From Macrostomum hystrix (Eukaryota; Platyhelminthes; Macrostomidae): a stretch of DNA of 64,000 bases. This document shows, piece after piece, positions 44,625 through 56,566 of the stretch. The notes below the pieces were generated by a model. The model saw nothing but the letters and a program-made list of their open reading frames with translations. It was not told the origin of the DNA and did no database searches. The position numbers were made by a program, and so were the translations under genes. Numbering within the stretch: the first letter of the stretch is position 1; the number at the start of each line of letters is the position of its first letter. The stretch lies in assembly GCA_950097015.1 (NCBI GenBank), contig CATNEN010000009.1, positions 1,722,898 through 1,786,897 on the forward strand, read 5' to 3'.

Positions 44625-45251
44625 GACCCGGACGTTGCCACCTTGCACCTTGAGTGCGACATTTCTGCCCATGCTTTTGTCTATCACTATAAACAGGACA
44701 CACGTTTTATCGGTTACCTGTGCCAATCGGTTTTATAAATGAAGTCGAAACGATATTATACACTATATGCTCAAGAACTGTACGCATGCTTTTGTTCATC
44801 AAAGCGAGTTTTTAGCCTATTGTTTGGGGCTCCGGATTTGTCGCCGATGAGTCGGGACTTCAATCTGAAGCTCAATAAGTTTGTATCCTTGAGCACGGAA
44901 CACAAAACAATGAGTTTTGAACTTAAACAAGTCCATGGACTGAACAGCTATTCACAGCCGTTGAATGCGCACTGAAGCAGCAGTTGTACGAGTATTTGGA
45001 AACTCATAAAGTTCCAGAGATGCTGCTCATACTCTATCTATTTATCAGTAAAATGTTATTTTTTTAATTCGAGTGAAACAGGAAATCATCGATGATAAAG
45101 GGACTATTTATGTTAAACTGTCAGTAAATTGCAAAATTTTAAAACCGAAAGTTGCTCTAAGAAGGAAGCATTTTGTCACACTGGATGATGTTTGTCCCAA
45201 ATCCAACACAAGCTGCTCATAGCACTGCCATATCCTCTGCTTCTGCCCCAG

Positions 45252-47284
45252 GAAAACCGTTTCCTGGTGTTAATTGCTTCGGTAACATGCTCAACCTGCT
45301 GCAGAGGGAGCTGCAGTTCCAGTACCGGATCTCCCTGGTCGCAGACGGGATTTTCGGCTCCCGAGTTGGAACCAACAGCTGGAACGGCATGATCGGTCAG
45401 ATCGTCACTCTGGTATTTTTGGCCTTGTGAGCCTTCCATTGGAGTGGCTCAATCTGAGTCTGTGTGTCTCGATTCACTGCAGTTTTTAACAATGGGTTGC
45501 ATCGACAGCTAACTTGTGAATGAGTTTATCAGCCGCTGATGATCGGCTTTTCATGCCTTGCAAATCAGCCAGTTTTAACTACGAGTTATCCGTTCATGCA
45601 TCCGTTCGCATTCTGGTCCCTGGCTTGGTGGCTTTTCGCCCTCGCTACGGCCTGTTGCTACACGGCCTGTCTGGCTTCCCGACTAATGTTCAGCGAGCCG
45701 GTCGAATCCCGAAAGTACAGCAGCCTACGTGAGGTGCTGGAGCAGTCGACCGTGCCCTTACTCATTATCAGAGGGGGCACGACTAGCAAATGGACAAGCG
45801 TGAGTGACACGAAAGGCAAATCAATGCTTTGAAAAGTTTTGCTAGCGATGATGAAGTAGAAAATGGCGATGAGTTTCTTAAACATATGGTCGCATTGAAT
45901 GATTTTTATTGCATCACCCATAGACAGTTGAAGCAAGCAACAATTATTTAGTCTGAGCGTGCAGCAATGCTCCAACAGTCTATGGCCAAAGTTATCGGCA
46001 CAGTAAACACAGTAATCCACATCTAGGGACACAGGGCTGAGCCTCATACACAAGTTATTTCTCGAGAAGTTCATATGTAAAAGAATGTCAGAAAAACAAT
46101 TTCAGACTTCAAACCAGCCCGACCTCAGAAGGCTGGGTGAGTTGGCGATGTCAAGACCCGAGAGCGTGGTGAATACGAGCTCGTAGCAGCTTCGAGGCCG
46201 TGACGAAGGTGAAGCACGATGACTATATTTTTATTGGCGAGCAGGGCTCCACCGAATACATCGCTGCAATGGAGTGCGACCTGGAGTCAGTGCCCACCGG
46301 ACTGCTGACCCGAGACTACGGACTGGCCATTGCAAAGGCTGAGAGTCATAGCTTGTTGAAATATAAGCAAGCATTCTATAAAATCGCGTCCATTACAATA
46401 AAATTATTTCTCATGCCTAAATGCAACTAATGTCTCTGCTTTGTGATGACCGATTCATAAGAATTATTAATCAAATTTTTTTATTCATGTCGACTTGTCA
46501 TGGAAATTTTATCCGTTAGGGCCAACACTCAAGGCACAGGGAGAGAGCACACAGCCTGGTGTTGAGAAAGTCTGGGCAGAGGTACACCTGCGTGTGTGCG
46601 TGTGAGTGCCTGTGTAACACTCTGAATAAGCTGAGGGGCCAGTGGAATGGGCAGAAATATTTCCTTGCTGATTGCGGGTCGACTGTCGCCAAACGTTTGC
46701 GGCAATGCCAGCAGAACAGCCCTAAATAATATTATATAAAAAGACGCATGCTTGGCCAACTGGGGCCGTACGTTTTCTTCGCACCACACTAAACTACTCT
46801 CGTGCGGACTTCATACTTTACAGCTAAGGTGTTGGCACCTGCCGCCCGCAGGCTCCCCGTTGAAGCAGCCTCTGGACGCGGCGATAATTTAACTAAAGAC
46901 GAATGGCGACCTCGACAACGCGATAGCGCGCTGGTTTAGAAAATCCTTCTGGTATTGTGCGCCCAAGCAGCAGCGCAGCCCAGCGCCAAGGTCGCTCAGA
47001 CCAGGCGATCTGCTCGGCATTTTTCTGCTGCTGCTTTTTGCTGCTCTTGTGCCAGCCGCAACCGCGCTGGTTGAGCTGCGATTCCGTGCCAGCGGCCCGC
47101 GGGTAAGTCGTGTTGCTTCTGTTGGGAAGATCAACAATTCGATATGCGGGGTGTGCAGATAAATTCAGATAATATTTTGTGCACTTGACAAACCATGCAA
47201 TTCATTCAGGCTGAGTCAACACCACCACAGCAGGAACTCGCCACCGTTACGACGGATGGAACAGCCGGACAGCCCTCAGTGTGA
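45252..47284 (+). pseudogene. Ionotropic glutamate receptor remnant
   Basis: Receptor-like exons in order: 45252-45412 (S1 ligand-binding lobe, YRISLVADGIFGSR and WNGMIGQIV); about 45560-45799 (M3-like, FWSLAWWLFAL...YTACLAS, then S2 start); 46190-46344 (S2, DDYIFIGEQGSTEYIAAMEC and YGLAIAKAE); 46852-47102 (end of S2, SPLKQPLDAA, then M4 GIFLLLLFAALVPAATALVE); and 47210-47284 (tail and stop). The amino-terminal domain, the DLAVA/TIT part of S1, M1 and the pore loop are absent. Only about 600 bp separate it from the upstream gene, so there is no room for them on that side. An in-frame TAA sits at 46890-46892 where relatives have a coding residue. The canonical SYTANLAA gate is altered. A divergent IR-type receptor with missed exons is possible, but the stop codon and missing pore favour a pseudogene. 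Confidence 0.72.
46522..46735 (+). mobile_element. SINE family B fragment (3' part)
   Basis: Matches the family B 3' half (GGCACAGGGAGAG..., CACCTGCGTGTGTGCGTGTG, CCTTGCTGATTGCGGGTC, GTCGCCAAACG) and ends in an AT-rich tail. It sits in an intron of the glutamate receptor remnant. Confidence 0.7.
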
Positions 47285-48810
47285 TTACGAGCGTATGTTC
47301 TTTGCCTTGTTTAAACAAAAAAATAATTTTCTACATTGCCTACACAATGCATACATTTGCAAGCATAACACTAAGAACATTTGTGCATTATGTACGTAAA
47401 AAGTAAACTGAGTTATTTTTCTTTTTTGTAAAATTGAGCTGTAGACATGCACTAGTACAGCATTGTCCGTATAACAAAATAGCTAGCTTTTGCATGCATC
47501 TACATCAAACAAATTACTTATAAACTAGGTAGGACATCTAGAATACTAGTACTCTATAATAGTGGTACTAGTATAGAAAGATTAGTATTCTAGAAATATA
47601 AAAAGTCCTTGAAACTAAGGTTTCATAGCTTGCCTATTGTGCTTTTTAAGTATTGTTACACTTACACACCGTCAATACGATTGAAAATGTATCGGCTTTC
47701 AATAAGAATCGATTTAAAACAAACGGATACTCTATTTTACTTTAAACTATCAACTGCTAGTGAAGAATTAGACGTTTTTTACGAAATGCTTACTAGTTTT
47801 CTCAGTTTAACTTAAAATAATTATAGATAGCGCGAAGAGGTCTGATCATTATTAAAAAATGAACCGTAATTTGCACGTGTGCAGTCAGAGTGCATAAGTT
47901 ACTCTCGAGCTTACGCTTGATATAAATATGCAATTTTCTATGCTTAACATTCGTCAGGATGTCAGGTACCCTTCGTCAGGTACCCTTCATTCGAAATACT
48001 GATTTTAATACGTTGTTTATGCTATTAGTTCTTTGCATAGAGTTTTACTTGGAATACATTTTGCCACTATTTGTTACTGTTGACTTGTTAACTGGCTTTT
48101 ATTTTATCTCTGCAAATGAAGAGAGTCATTGCTATATCAATCTAAGCTGAATATTGCATATACAGCCTAATGCTGTTTTTAATAGGTATGATGTAGTTAG
48201 CTATTGTTAAAAAGTTTTATTTTATTGTGATAAGCTGTATAAGACAGTCAAGTGGTCCCTAAAGCAAGGTTTTAATGATATTTCTCTTTATAAAGGTTCT
48301 CTTTCATGATATAGTTTTACTTTAGTTTCACTTTTATATTATAATGTGATTGTAATTTACCTATATGTTTATAATGTTATTTTGGCTTTTATATTGTTAG
48401 CCATTACAAATATTCAAACTCTACAGTAGTAGGCCCTACTCAGTAGTGCAGTACTACAGTAGGCCTAGTAGTTATTTATGGCTAGCAAATTATTATTTAA
48501 ACTATTGGCCCTACTGGACTTTATTCTCTATGATATATTATACTGCAAAAAACTAAAAATGTCAAGTACAATTGTTGTTAACTCAGTGCTACATTTAAAA
48601 CATATGCTTGCCTAGGTAGTTGTTTTTCTAGCCTACCTGTCTAGCCTACCTACCTAAAGAATGGTCTTTTAAAATATGCTATAAAATAGCTTCAGAGGTG
48701 TTTTCTAACTTTTATCATATTATATTACTAGTGTATTTTATATAGTAAGATTAATATAGAGCCCTTTAACTAGATATAAGTGGTTTGTTAGTGATATTAG
48801 TAATATAAGA
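47285..48810. other. AT-rich intergenic DNA, no gene recognised
   Basis: Strongly AT-rich, with short ORFs only. Near 47540-47590 a local pattern of ACTAGTA/TAGTACTAG palindromic words occurs. No splice-supported exon is visible. Confidence 0.55.
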
Positions 48811-48811
48811 A

Positions 48812-49120
48812 GCTGTAGCCCTGTGGTTAGAGTGTCAGACTCACGACTTAAAGGTGGGGTTTGATTCCTCGCTCTACTGGAACAATTTGTGTCTTTTAGC
48901 AAGACACTTAACTCTGCATTGCTTCAGTTCACCCAGCTGTTAAATGGGTACCAGCATTAGCTAGGATAATTGAAGGTGGGTGTGGCATCTCCCAGTCCAT
49001 GGACTGATCAGCCATATGCAGCCTTCAGATGCACCACACAATAGCTGCAGCTGTGCTGTTGGCTGTGCACATCTGGCCCAATTGGACATGTGTAATCAAT
49101 TATTAATTAATTAATTATTA
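48812..49120 (+). mobile_element. tRNA-derived SINE, family A (copy 2, most complete)
   Basis: The tRNA-like head has AGCCCTGTGGTTAGAG (box A region) and box B GGTTTGATTCC at 48858-48868. The body carries TTGCTTCAGTTCACCCAGCT and ATGGGTACCAGCATTAGC. The end has GCACATCTGGCCCAATTGG and an ATTA-repeat tail. It is the best-preserved of three copies in the window. Confidence 0.88.
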
Positions 49121-51114
49121 GTGAAATTAGTTATAAAGCCATATATATAGAGCATCAAGCCATTTTTTTCCTGACCAGTTGACCTAGTCTTTGTTAATAT
49201 CTAACTCTTAATTTTAAGCTTATATTTGTTTTATTTGTCTTAACACACAGACTATGTAATATTAATGATGATAATTGAAACACAAAGTTTCAATCAGAAA
49301 GCTTTTCTGATAATGTACATATGCTTGTATATAAACAGTTTCAATAGTCTACTTGTACAATACACATGTACATCAACATTTTTAGTGAGTGATATTTCTT
49401 CAGGCTTATCTTTCCATACTGTGTGCATAGCTTCCATTAACAATTTAGGTATTATTAGTTTTGTTACATGGATGATGGAAATCACGTGATTTTCAATTCT
49501 GAGCTCTTGGTCTCAGCTGGGATAGAGACATGAAAAACTCTACAGACTGCTCCAGTCCCTGCCTGATGGATTGGCTGCCATCTGAAGTCCTGACGCGGAT
49601 CCTGGCGATGCTGGACCAAACCAGCCGCGCCCGCTGCGCCCAAGCTGAGGCCGCCGCTGGTACAATCTCGCCATGCAACCTCGGCTGTGGCGCCGACTCG
49701 TCATTTACGGCAAGCCTTCGGTGATCACCGCGGAGTTGCTAGGCCGTATCTCGAGCTGGATGTCCGGCTCGCTGCTGGAGCTGGACTTTCGTGTCCGCAG
49801 TGGATGCGTGGCTGCCCTGCTATCCGAGTCACTCAGCCTACAGAGCCTCACTATATACAAGCCGATGATTTGTGAAGATGCCGAGAACCCGCTGACTGCT
49901 CTGGGTCGCTGTTGTCCTCAGCTTCGAAGCCTGCGGCTGCTCGAATGCGGCAGCACGCAGGTGCTGACTGCTAACTCTGTAGCGCAGCTGCTGGCTGGCT
50001 GTCCGAAACTGTCACACTTAGAGATCTCGTTAAACAGCGAAAGATCCTTGACATTGCTTGGCAGTTTAGCGGCTCGCCTGGTTTCTCTGAACCTTCACGG
50101 CAGCTTTCCGTTCGGTGATCTTGATCTGCCCAGGTGCCCAGAGCTGACCTCCTTAACCGTTTGGAGGCTCTTGGAGTCTGGTAAGTCTGACACACGTACG
50201 GTGAAAATGGTGCGAATGCCCTGTATACTACTTAAACACCTCTCTTATCGTCGCAAGCGACTCTAATGACTCTAGAGCCTCGTAACGAGTCGTCAGCATT
50301 GTCCGAGACGCATTCGGACGTTTTTGTAACGGCGTACTCGTATTCGAAGCGATTTGATTTTTCATTTGCTTCTTAGCTATAACTACTCAATAAGCCTAGA
50401 CGCTGGAAGCGTTTCTATTGAGGCAATCATTAGGATGATATCAGAAGGTCCTCGGAGCTTAAATCGCTGCCACCCGCTCCCATCAGGACTGGAGCCGGTG
50501 CTGCCCCGCCTGCCCTGTCTGTCCGGGCTGACGCTGCACGACTCGGACTTTATCGACGGACTCGCGAAGGCGCTGGCTGTTTCCTGCCCCGGCCTCCGCT
50601 CTGTCAGGCAGGCGTCTCCTTGGTTTTGGCCTTCGAGATTTGACGGCCGATGGTCTCGTCGCGCTTCTGAAAGGCTGTCCGCAGTTTAAGCTGCCTGGAA
50701 GTGCCGTACTGCAAGCCGCTAGACAGCGCTGGCTACCGCCGCGTTGTTGGCAGCTTGCGGCCCGACTTTCAGCAGCTGGCGTCTCCTGTGCGGCAGCCTG
50801 ACCGAGGCGGATCTGCAGACTCGGCTGCCAGCGAAACTCACTCGGCTGCAGCTGGACTTCAACAACAACTGCGGCGGCATTGAAGGGCTTCGGACCGGCT
50901 TGTCGGGCTGCTCGGGTGAGGGGGCCAAGGTCTTTTTGATAATCTTCTAGAGCAGGGGTCGGCAACCTTAGGATTACGAAATTAAATTTCCGGTTACCCA
51001 TTTCTGGAATTCGCGATACTTTAGGCGAGAGGCAAAAGTTAGCCCGAAAACATTTGACACGCTTTCAATTACATAAAATAAGAAACCCTTCCTCCCTGGG
51101 AGAAAGGAGGGTCA

Positions 51115-52456
51115 TTACTCATTGGAAGTATTACATGTACTACGCTGGCAATCATTTTCGCCAATGTTATGCGCTTGAATAAACCATGCACAGGAATGAG
51201 TTAGGATCGCATTTTGCAGTAGCAGCACTTTCTTTTGATGTGACAGTTGCGCACCTCGCTGAGCAGCTTCCTTGTTTCCTCGTTGATTGCGCCCGACAAC
51301 CAGCTCTCGTGATACGCCTTGAAAATGCCTGCTCGTGACCTCAAGAACAACGTCAAAGATGTGCTTCGGGAATGCCTTCTTTCCATCCGCACGTTGATTC
51401 CCCATGGTCATTTTGAAGCGCTCAAAACCTGGGATGGAAATCCTAGACAACAGCTTGGCAAAGTACCTCGCATTGTTGCTTTGAATTTTCAAGGTATGAA
51501 GCAAGCGTGGGTCTAGGGATTCAGCAGAGTAATAGACAGGACTTTGAAAGTCTCCCATTTCATCGTACTTCGATAGTGACTGACAACGTGGGTCAATCTG
51601 TCGATCGGGATTTCGACTTTCTCAATCCGCGGAGTCTCGTGGCGTGGAGTCTCGTGCCGCCGGAGTCTCAAGCCGCGGAGTCACGAGTAGCGGAGTCTCA
51701 TGCAGCGGAGTCACGGGTAGCGGAGTCTCAAGCCGCGGAGTCACGGGTAGCGGAGTCTCATGCCGCTGAGTCACGGGGTAGCGAAGTCTCATGCGCTGAG
51801 TCACGGGTAGCGGAGTCTCAAGCCGCGGAGTCACGGGTAGCGGAGTCTCATGCCGCTGAGTCACGGGTAGCGGAAGTCCCGTGCCGAAGAGTCTCAGCCG
51901 CGGAGTCTGTGAGACGGCTGTGGTCGCTTGCAAGGCTAGAAAGCATACACTTTCCTTTATCTCCGCTAAATCCTTTTGAATCAGCTTGATGCTTGTCGAA
52001 AGCTCGTTCAACTGTTCCACTATCAAAGAATTAATGGCGCCTCCTTCATTCTGTCTGAGACGGTTGAATTCCAGAATCTTATCAACACTTCCTAGCACTC
52101 TGGTTAATGATGACTCGGAGAGTGAGCTGACTGTCTCAGTCAGAGCCGGATCTCGAATGGCTGCGTTGGCAGCCGCTTCCTGCTGATTAGTTTCTGTAGG
52201 GGGCATCCGCGCGGCTGATAACTGAAGCAGGGGCAGTCTTCTGTGCCTTTGATTTCTTAAGAATTTTACTCGCCACTGTTAAAGAAGACGATGCCTTTCT
52301 CTTCAGAGTATTGGGTAGAATAGTGGAAGGGGCGGCTTGGTGCACCTTGTTGGGAACAGTAGGTTGGTGAGCATGTACATGCACATCAAGGAAGCCGCCA
52401 GTCGAAGGTGCGTGTTGTTCTTCTCTGCACTTTTTTTCTTCTTCGATGGCCTTCAA
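51115..52456 (-). pseudogene. BEN-domain-like coding remnant inside the hAT element
   Basis: Three minus-strand ORFs run in order. The first (52456-52187) is a Lys-rich segment (KRKASS, KILKKSKAQK). The second (52206-51622) is a helical segment (SVDKILEFNRLRQNEGG...LNELSTSIKLIQKDLAEIKE). The third (51558-51115) contains NARYFAKLLSRI, a Gly/Asn-rich loop, KAFPKHIFDVVLEV. The last pattern resembles a BEN domain, a DNA/protein-interaction fold. The first and second are in different frames. The second and third share a frame but are separated by one TGA near 51622 and by a minisatellite. This could be a spliced gene whose intron holds the minisatellite, or a dead captured gene. The BEN assignment is by eye. 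Confidence 0.35.
51628..51915 (+). repeat. About 30-bp minisatellite within the hAT element
   Basis: Alternating GCGGAGTCTCATGCCGC and TGAGTCACGGGTA words are repeated about nine to ten times. One copy contains a small insertion (ACGGGGTAGCGAAG) near 51775. Confidence 0.9.
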
Positions 52457-54378
52457 CCGTGAGCTTTTGTTAAAGTCAAGTCGGCTTGCCGAACAATGGC
52501 CTTGTCATCTGAAGAAGAACAAAAATTTTACATTGCAATATCTGAACTGTACTACAATTTAGAGTCAGTTAGTGGTATAGAGGAAAGACGAAAGAGTGGA
52601 GGAGAGGATTTTGGAGAGAGAGAGAGAGAGAGAGAGAGGAGAAAGAGGGTGGTCGAAGCTGACACAGCGGGGTAGGCGAGGGCCGCCCATTAACCTTAAC
52701 CTGCCTAACTTGTATTCCGTTGCTGCGATAAAAAGTGCAGGAAAGGACTTGTGATGTTGCCTGCTTTGAAAAAATGAGTGTGCCTATGGTCAGCCCTGCT
52801 GACCATTCCGGCAGGAACGGAGATGTTGGTTTCTTCGCTCGGCAGGAAAGGTAGAGAAATAGAGAAATGAAAAGACAAGACTGAATTATGGAATGCATTA
52901 GTGAATTGAGTAGCGTATGCAGATATGAAGCTTTAGCTCACCTGACACTGCTAAGACTTCGACAAGCTGTTCGTTCTCCATTAGTAGTTTATGTTTATTC
53001 GCTCTCCAACTTTAGGCACTGCCTGCTTAAATTCAATAGAATCTACTAGACCATCTGCGTCAAAAAGTACTAGCAACCAAATGGTCGGTTGTCTTGATGA
53101 GCGGCGGCTCATTTTCTCTTATTCTAACTAATCGTGTTTATGGCCGAAGCTGTTTCTCATCATTTCAAAATTATTTCGATTGCTGTCCAGGTGCAAGCAC
53201 TAGATTCCAGGTAGAAAATTAATTGCTGCGTGCAAGGATGGGGAATCCCAAGTGACATCGAAAACCCCTCCCCTCGGTTTATTGGCCGACACCACCAATC
53301 CGAGAAGAGCAAGCAGGGGACGCTTTCACACAGAATTCCGCGGAAATTTGGACTCATTCCGCTGACCAACTGTATATACCCCGCGGGCTAAGAGAGAATC
53401 TTAAAGACGACGGCGGGCCGCATGAAGAAAGGGGAGAGATGAGACACAGGAGAGATGAGACAGGTGAGAGATGCAGACGGGGGTGACAAGACGCAAGAGA
53501 GATGAGACGTGGGGAGATAAGACGCAAGAGAGATGAGACGTGGGAGATAAGACGCAAGAGAGATGAGATAGGGTGTACTTTAGAATAGGTGTTAGGAGGA
53601 GCTAAGGGCCGGATTTGGGAGCTTTCGAGGGCCGCATCTGGCCCGCGGGCCGGAGTTTGCCGACCCCTGTTTCTAGAGCGATGAGGAAGCACCACAAAGT
53701 TGAGTTTGTACTAGTAAATGAAAGAAAGCTGGTCAGTGATTCGGTGCACAAAACTCTTGAAGACTTGTGAGACACGAAGCTCTTAAGTCAAGTCGGTTAG
53801 TCGGCTGTCCACTTTCATTTTTTTAGGTTGTATTGCGATCGAGAGTCTCACAAGTACGTACTGGCATTGAACAACGACACATCACATTTATCCCACAGAG
53901 CTCACCCACCTAGTCCTTACTGACTGCAACGATGAGCTTTTGTCAGCGCTGCTCATCCAGCTACCCCGCCTGCGTAACCTCCGCCTCAGCAGCTGCAGTC
54001 GCCTCACCCGACAGGCCTGGGCGAAATTGCGCGAACTCTCCGCTTTCCACACGACCTGGCCGAGTTGTGGTGCTCTTCTCCATCTGCAGCGGCTCCAGTC
54101 TCACCGATGAGTCGGTCGCCGACATCTGCGCCAGTCAGATCGCCAGGGTCTGCGGTGGCTATGCCCTGGACAACTGCAAACAGCTGACTTCACAGTCTCT
54201 CACCTCCATCGTCAGCAGCTGTCCTTGGCTGACCCGCCTGGCTCTGCTGTCCTGCTATGCTATTGCGGAGCCTCATCAACTGGCATTCCGCGCCGCCTTC
54301 CAGCACCGCGTGGAACTGGAGCTTCGTGGTGCGCCCGAATGGGCCCTAGATTTGTGTGACTCGGATGCGGAGAGCTAG

Positions 54379-56560
54379 TCAGGCTGTTGCTCTTTCCTGA
54401 GGCTTGGTCTAGCGCTTCATTGAGCTTGTCAAACTGTCAGCGTCGATACACAAGCGACTACTTTGATGTGACTACTTTCTAATTCTTTCAAGTGCCGATT
54501 TTGTATTAATTGGCTAATTTATTTCAATGAGGGTTTTGTAGGCCAAACGCAGTTGTTGGTAGTAAACGTTCAAAGCCAAGTAGGCATCCACAATTTGTTA
54601 TATATTGAATATATTGAATGTACAGTATGAGTGTACACAACGGCAATGACGAAATTGGCATAGTAAGTGTGTGAGATTACTAAGAGAGAACCTCGTGCAG
54701 AGTTACGCAACGCATATCGCATGGCAGAACTACACAAAAGTGCACCAAAGAATAACTTAGGTCACCACAGAGGGTAAAACATGCCCTCCTTTAAACCTGC
54801 CTTGGCCTAGTTGTCAAAACGCCGAAGACTAAGGTGCTGACTGTGCGCCCAACATTCCAGCGAAGCTGACAAGTCCGTTACTTTCAGTCCGTTACCATCC
54901 CGACTTCTAATTGATAAGTCAGAAAGTCAGCAGAAATACTCTGCAGGTGCTGCATTAAGGCAATAGCACATTATGCCAGTAAATAACATATAATGCGGTA
55001 ACTTAATAAACAGTAGAACGTGTGTGTCCCATTTGGTCAGGAAAATCGTCAGCAAGCATTACTCTAATTAACAATACAACTTCCAAACTGGGGCTCTGCT
55101 CTGGCTTCTTGGATTTTGTATCGTAAAAACTAAAGCTGCGTTTTTTAATAAAGAAACGGAAGCCTTACGAGTAAACCTTCGAGCAATGGCCAGGAAACCT
55201 GTACGGAAGGCCCCGACCAGCGTGCCTCATTGTAGAGAAACTAATTCAAGCAGGAAACATGGCAACGAGCTGATGGGAAAAGTTTTGTTCCAGCCAAAAG
55301 TGAATTAAAAGACTTGACGTTGTTCCTATGTATTAAAAATCCAAAAGTATGTGATAAAATACTACTCAGCTTCTTTGTTGCAAACTGTGCAACGCAGGGA
55401 GACTGAGCTAATCATCTTGAGCAGCACTTTGCTGCGAGTGACTTAAATCTCTTCGACGCTACTCCGGCCTCGGAGATTGACGGAATCGAATGACTCTCGG
55501 CGTTGGACCAAATGGATTGGATATCAATCAACGTCTTCGAGAATTGGATACGGACTGAATGTATTCAACGCATGGAGACGATCCGCGAAGCTATTTATGG
55601 CATTGTCTCTCCGGGTTAGGACTGGCTGATTTCTGTTGACGTTCTCAAACCAATGCACTTTTGATACAATATGGCATGTATTTTCTCGCTAACTGCGAGC
55701 ATACGAGCTAACTTTGAAAAAGTATATTGAAAAAGCTTCGGAAAGCGGCCAAAAAGATTTTTCCGCATACTGTTCGTACTTATGAAGCTGCTGACTGGAC
55801 TTGCTGTTGTTAAAGTCGGACGTTGTAAAAAATTTGGCTAAAGACTAAACCTTTATTTACGTGTTTAGGTGGCACGTACTGAAGTAGGTCGTCCGTTCTG
55901 ATTCAACATAGAATCCCGCTCGTTGTCATAGGCAGGACTCGGCAAAGTTTTTCATGAAGAAAGATGAAACGTTTTCAGACCGAAAAGAATTGTCCAAAGC
56001 ACGACGGAAGACTTTCCAGTAGGGGTTGAATTCAGAGCCCAGACTGCTTATGAGAGCAACATTTTTTGCTGCAAATTAAACTGTGAGGGGGACTGTCTCA
56101 TGTCTAACAAAGAATCTGTGAGCTGCGGCCGGAAGGATGTGACTCCGCGTGACTCCATGCTTGCACTGGAGTTCCGCGGAATTGGCGACGCACTCTAGAA
56201 AACTCGTTGCAATAGTGCTTTTACTTTTTAATCAGTATCTTAAAAAGTAATGAAAGACGGATAAAATCGTAGCAAAGTTGTTAACAAACTTCGTTTTATA
56301 AACAAAGCACGAACTGACGTCTGTACTTTGAATTCGACTGAGGATCGTGTACGCATAGTAAAAGTGTTAATTTAGTGGTCAGGCAAAGCCAGGGTAAGAT
56401 GAGACGGACTTTAACTACTTCTGACTTAAAGATAAGGTAAGTAAGGCATTTCTCATGTCGTCTTTAACAGGGTTCATCGGACGTGATAGCATATGCTTAT
56501 TCGTTGCTTGGGTCTTGTCAAAAATTTCAGTAAATAACCAGTATCCTTAGTTGCCGCTTG
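54379..56560. other. Intergenic DNA, no gene recognised
   Basis: No ORF with recognisable features, no clear repeat array and no splice-supported exon was found. Confidence 0.5.
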
Positions 56561-56566
56561 GTTGCA

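Larger units (their letters stand above)
50953..53670. mobile_element. hAT-family DNA transposon, no transposase recognised
   Basis: The left end is CAGGGGTCGGCAACCTTAGG. The right end is the inverted match TTTGCCGACCCCTGT, preceded by a GC-rich subterminal GGCCCGCGGGCCGG typical of hAT elements. A perfect 8-bp target-site duplication TTCTAGAG flanks it at 50945-50952 and 53671-53678, the size expected for hAT. The element is about 2.7 kb. No transposase ORF is recognised. It carries minus-strand ORFs with a BEN-like segment and an internal minisatellite. It lies wholly inside an intron of the FBXL-like gene (donor about 50919, acceptor 53898). Confidence 0.9.
49530..54378 (+). pseudogene. 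F-box/leucine-rich-repeat (FBXL-like) gene with several frame breaks
   Basis: The first exon begins with an F-box (WLPSEVLTRILAMLDQTSRARC). It continues in another frame as RRWYNLAMQPRLWRRLVIY, so the F-box itself is split by a frame break near 49630-49650. LRR-like sequence follows to 50180 (donor GTAAGT), including CPQLRSLRLLECGS and CPKLSHLEISLN. A further coding block at about 50377-50918 changes frame near 50610-50640 and again near 50690-50760. After a long intron holding a hAT element, the final exon at about 53899-54378 also switches frame near 54045-54090 (LTHLVLTDCND in one frame, LTSIVSSCPWLTRLALLSC in another). Intact FBXL proteins are SCF ubiquitin-ligase substrate receptors. The breaks mean either a decaying gene or base-level assembly errors. 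Confidence 0.7.
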
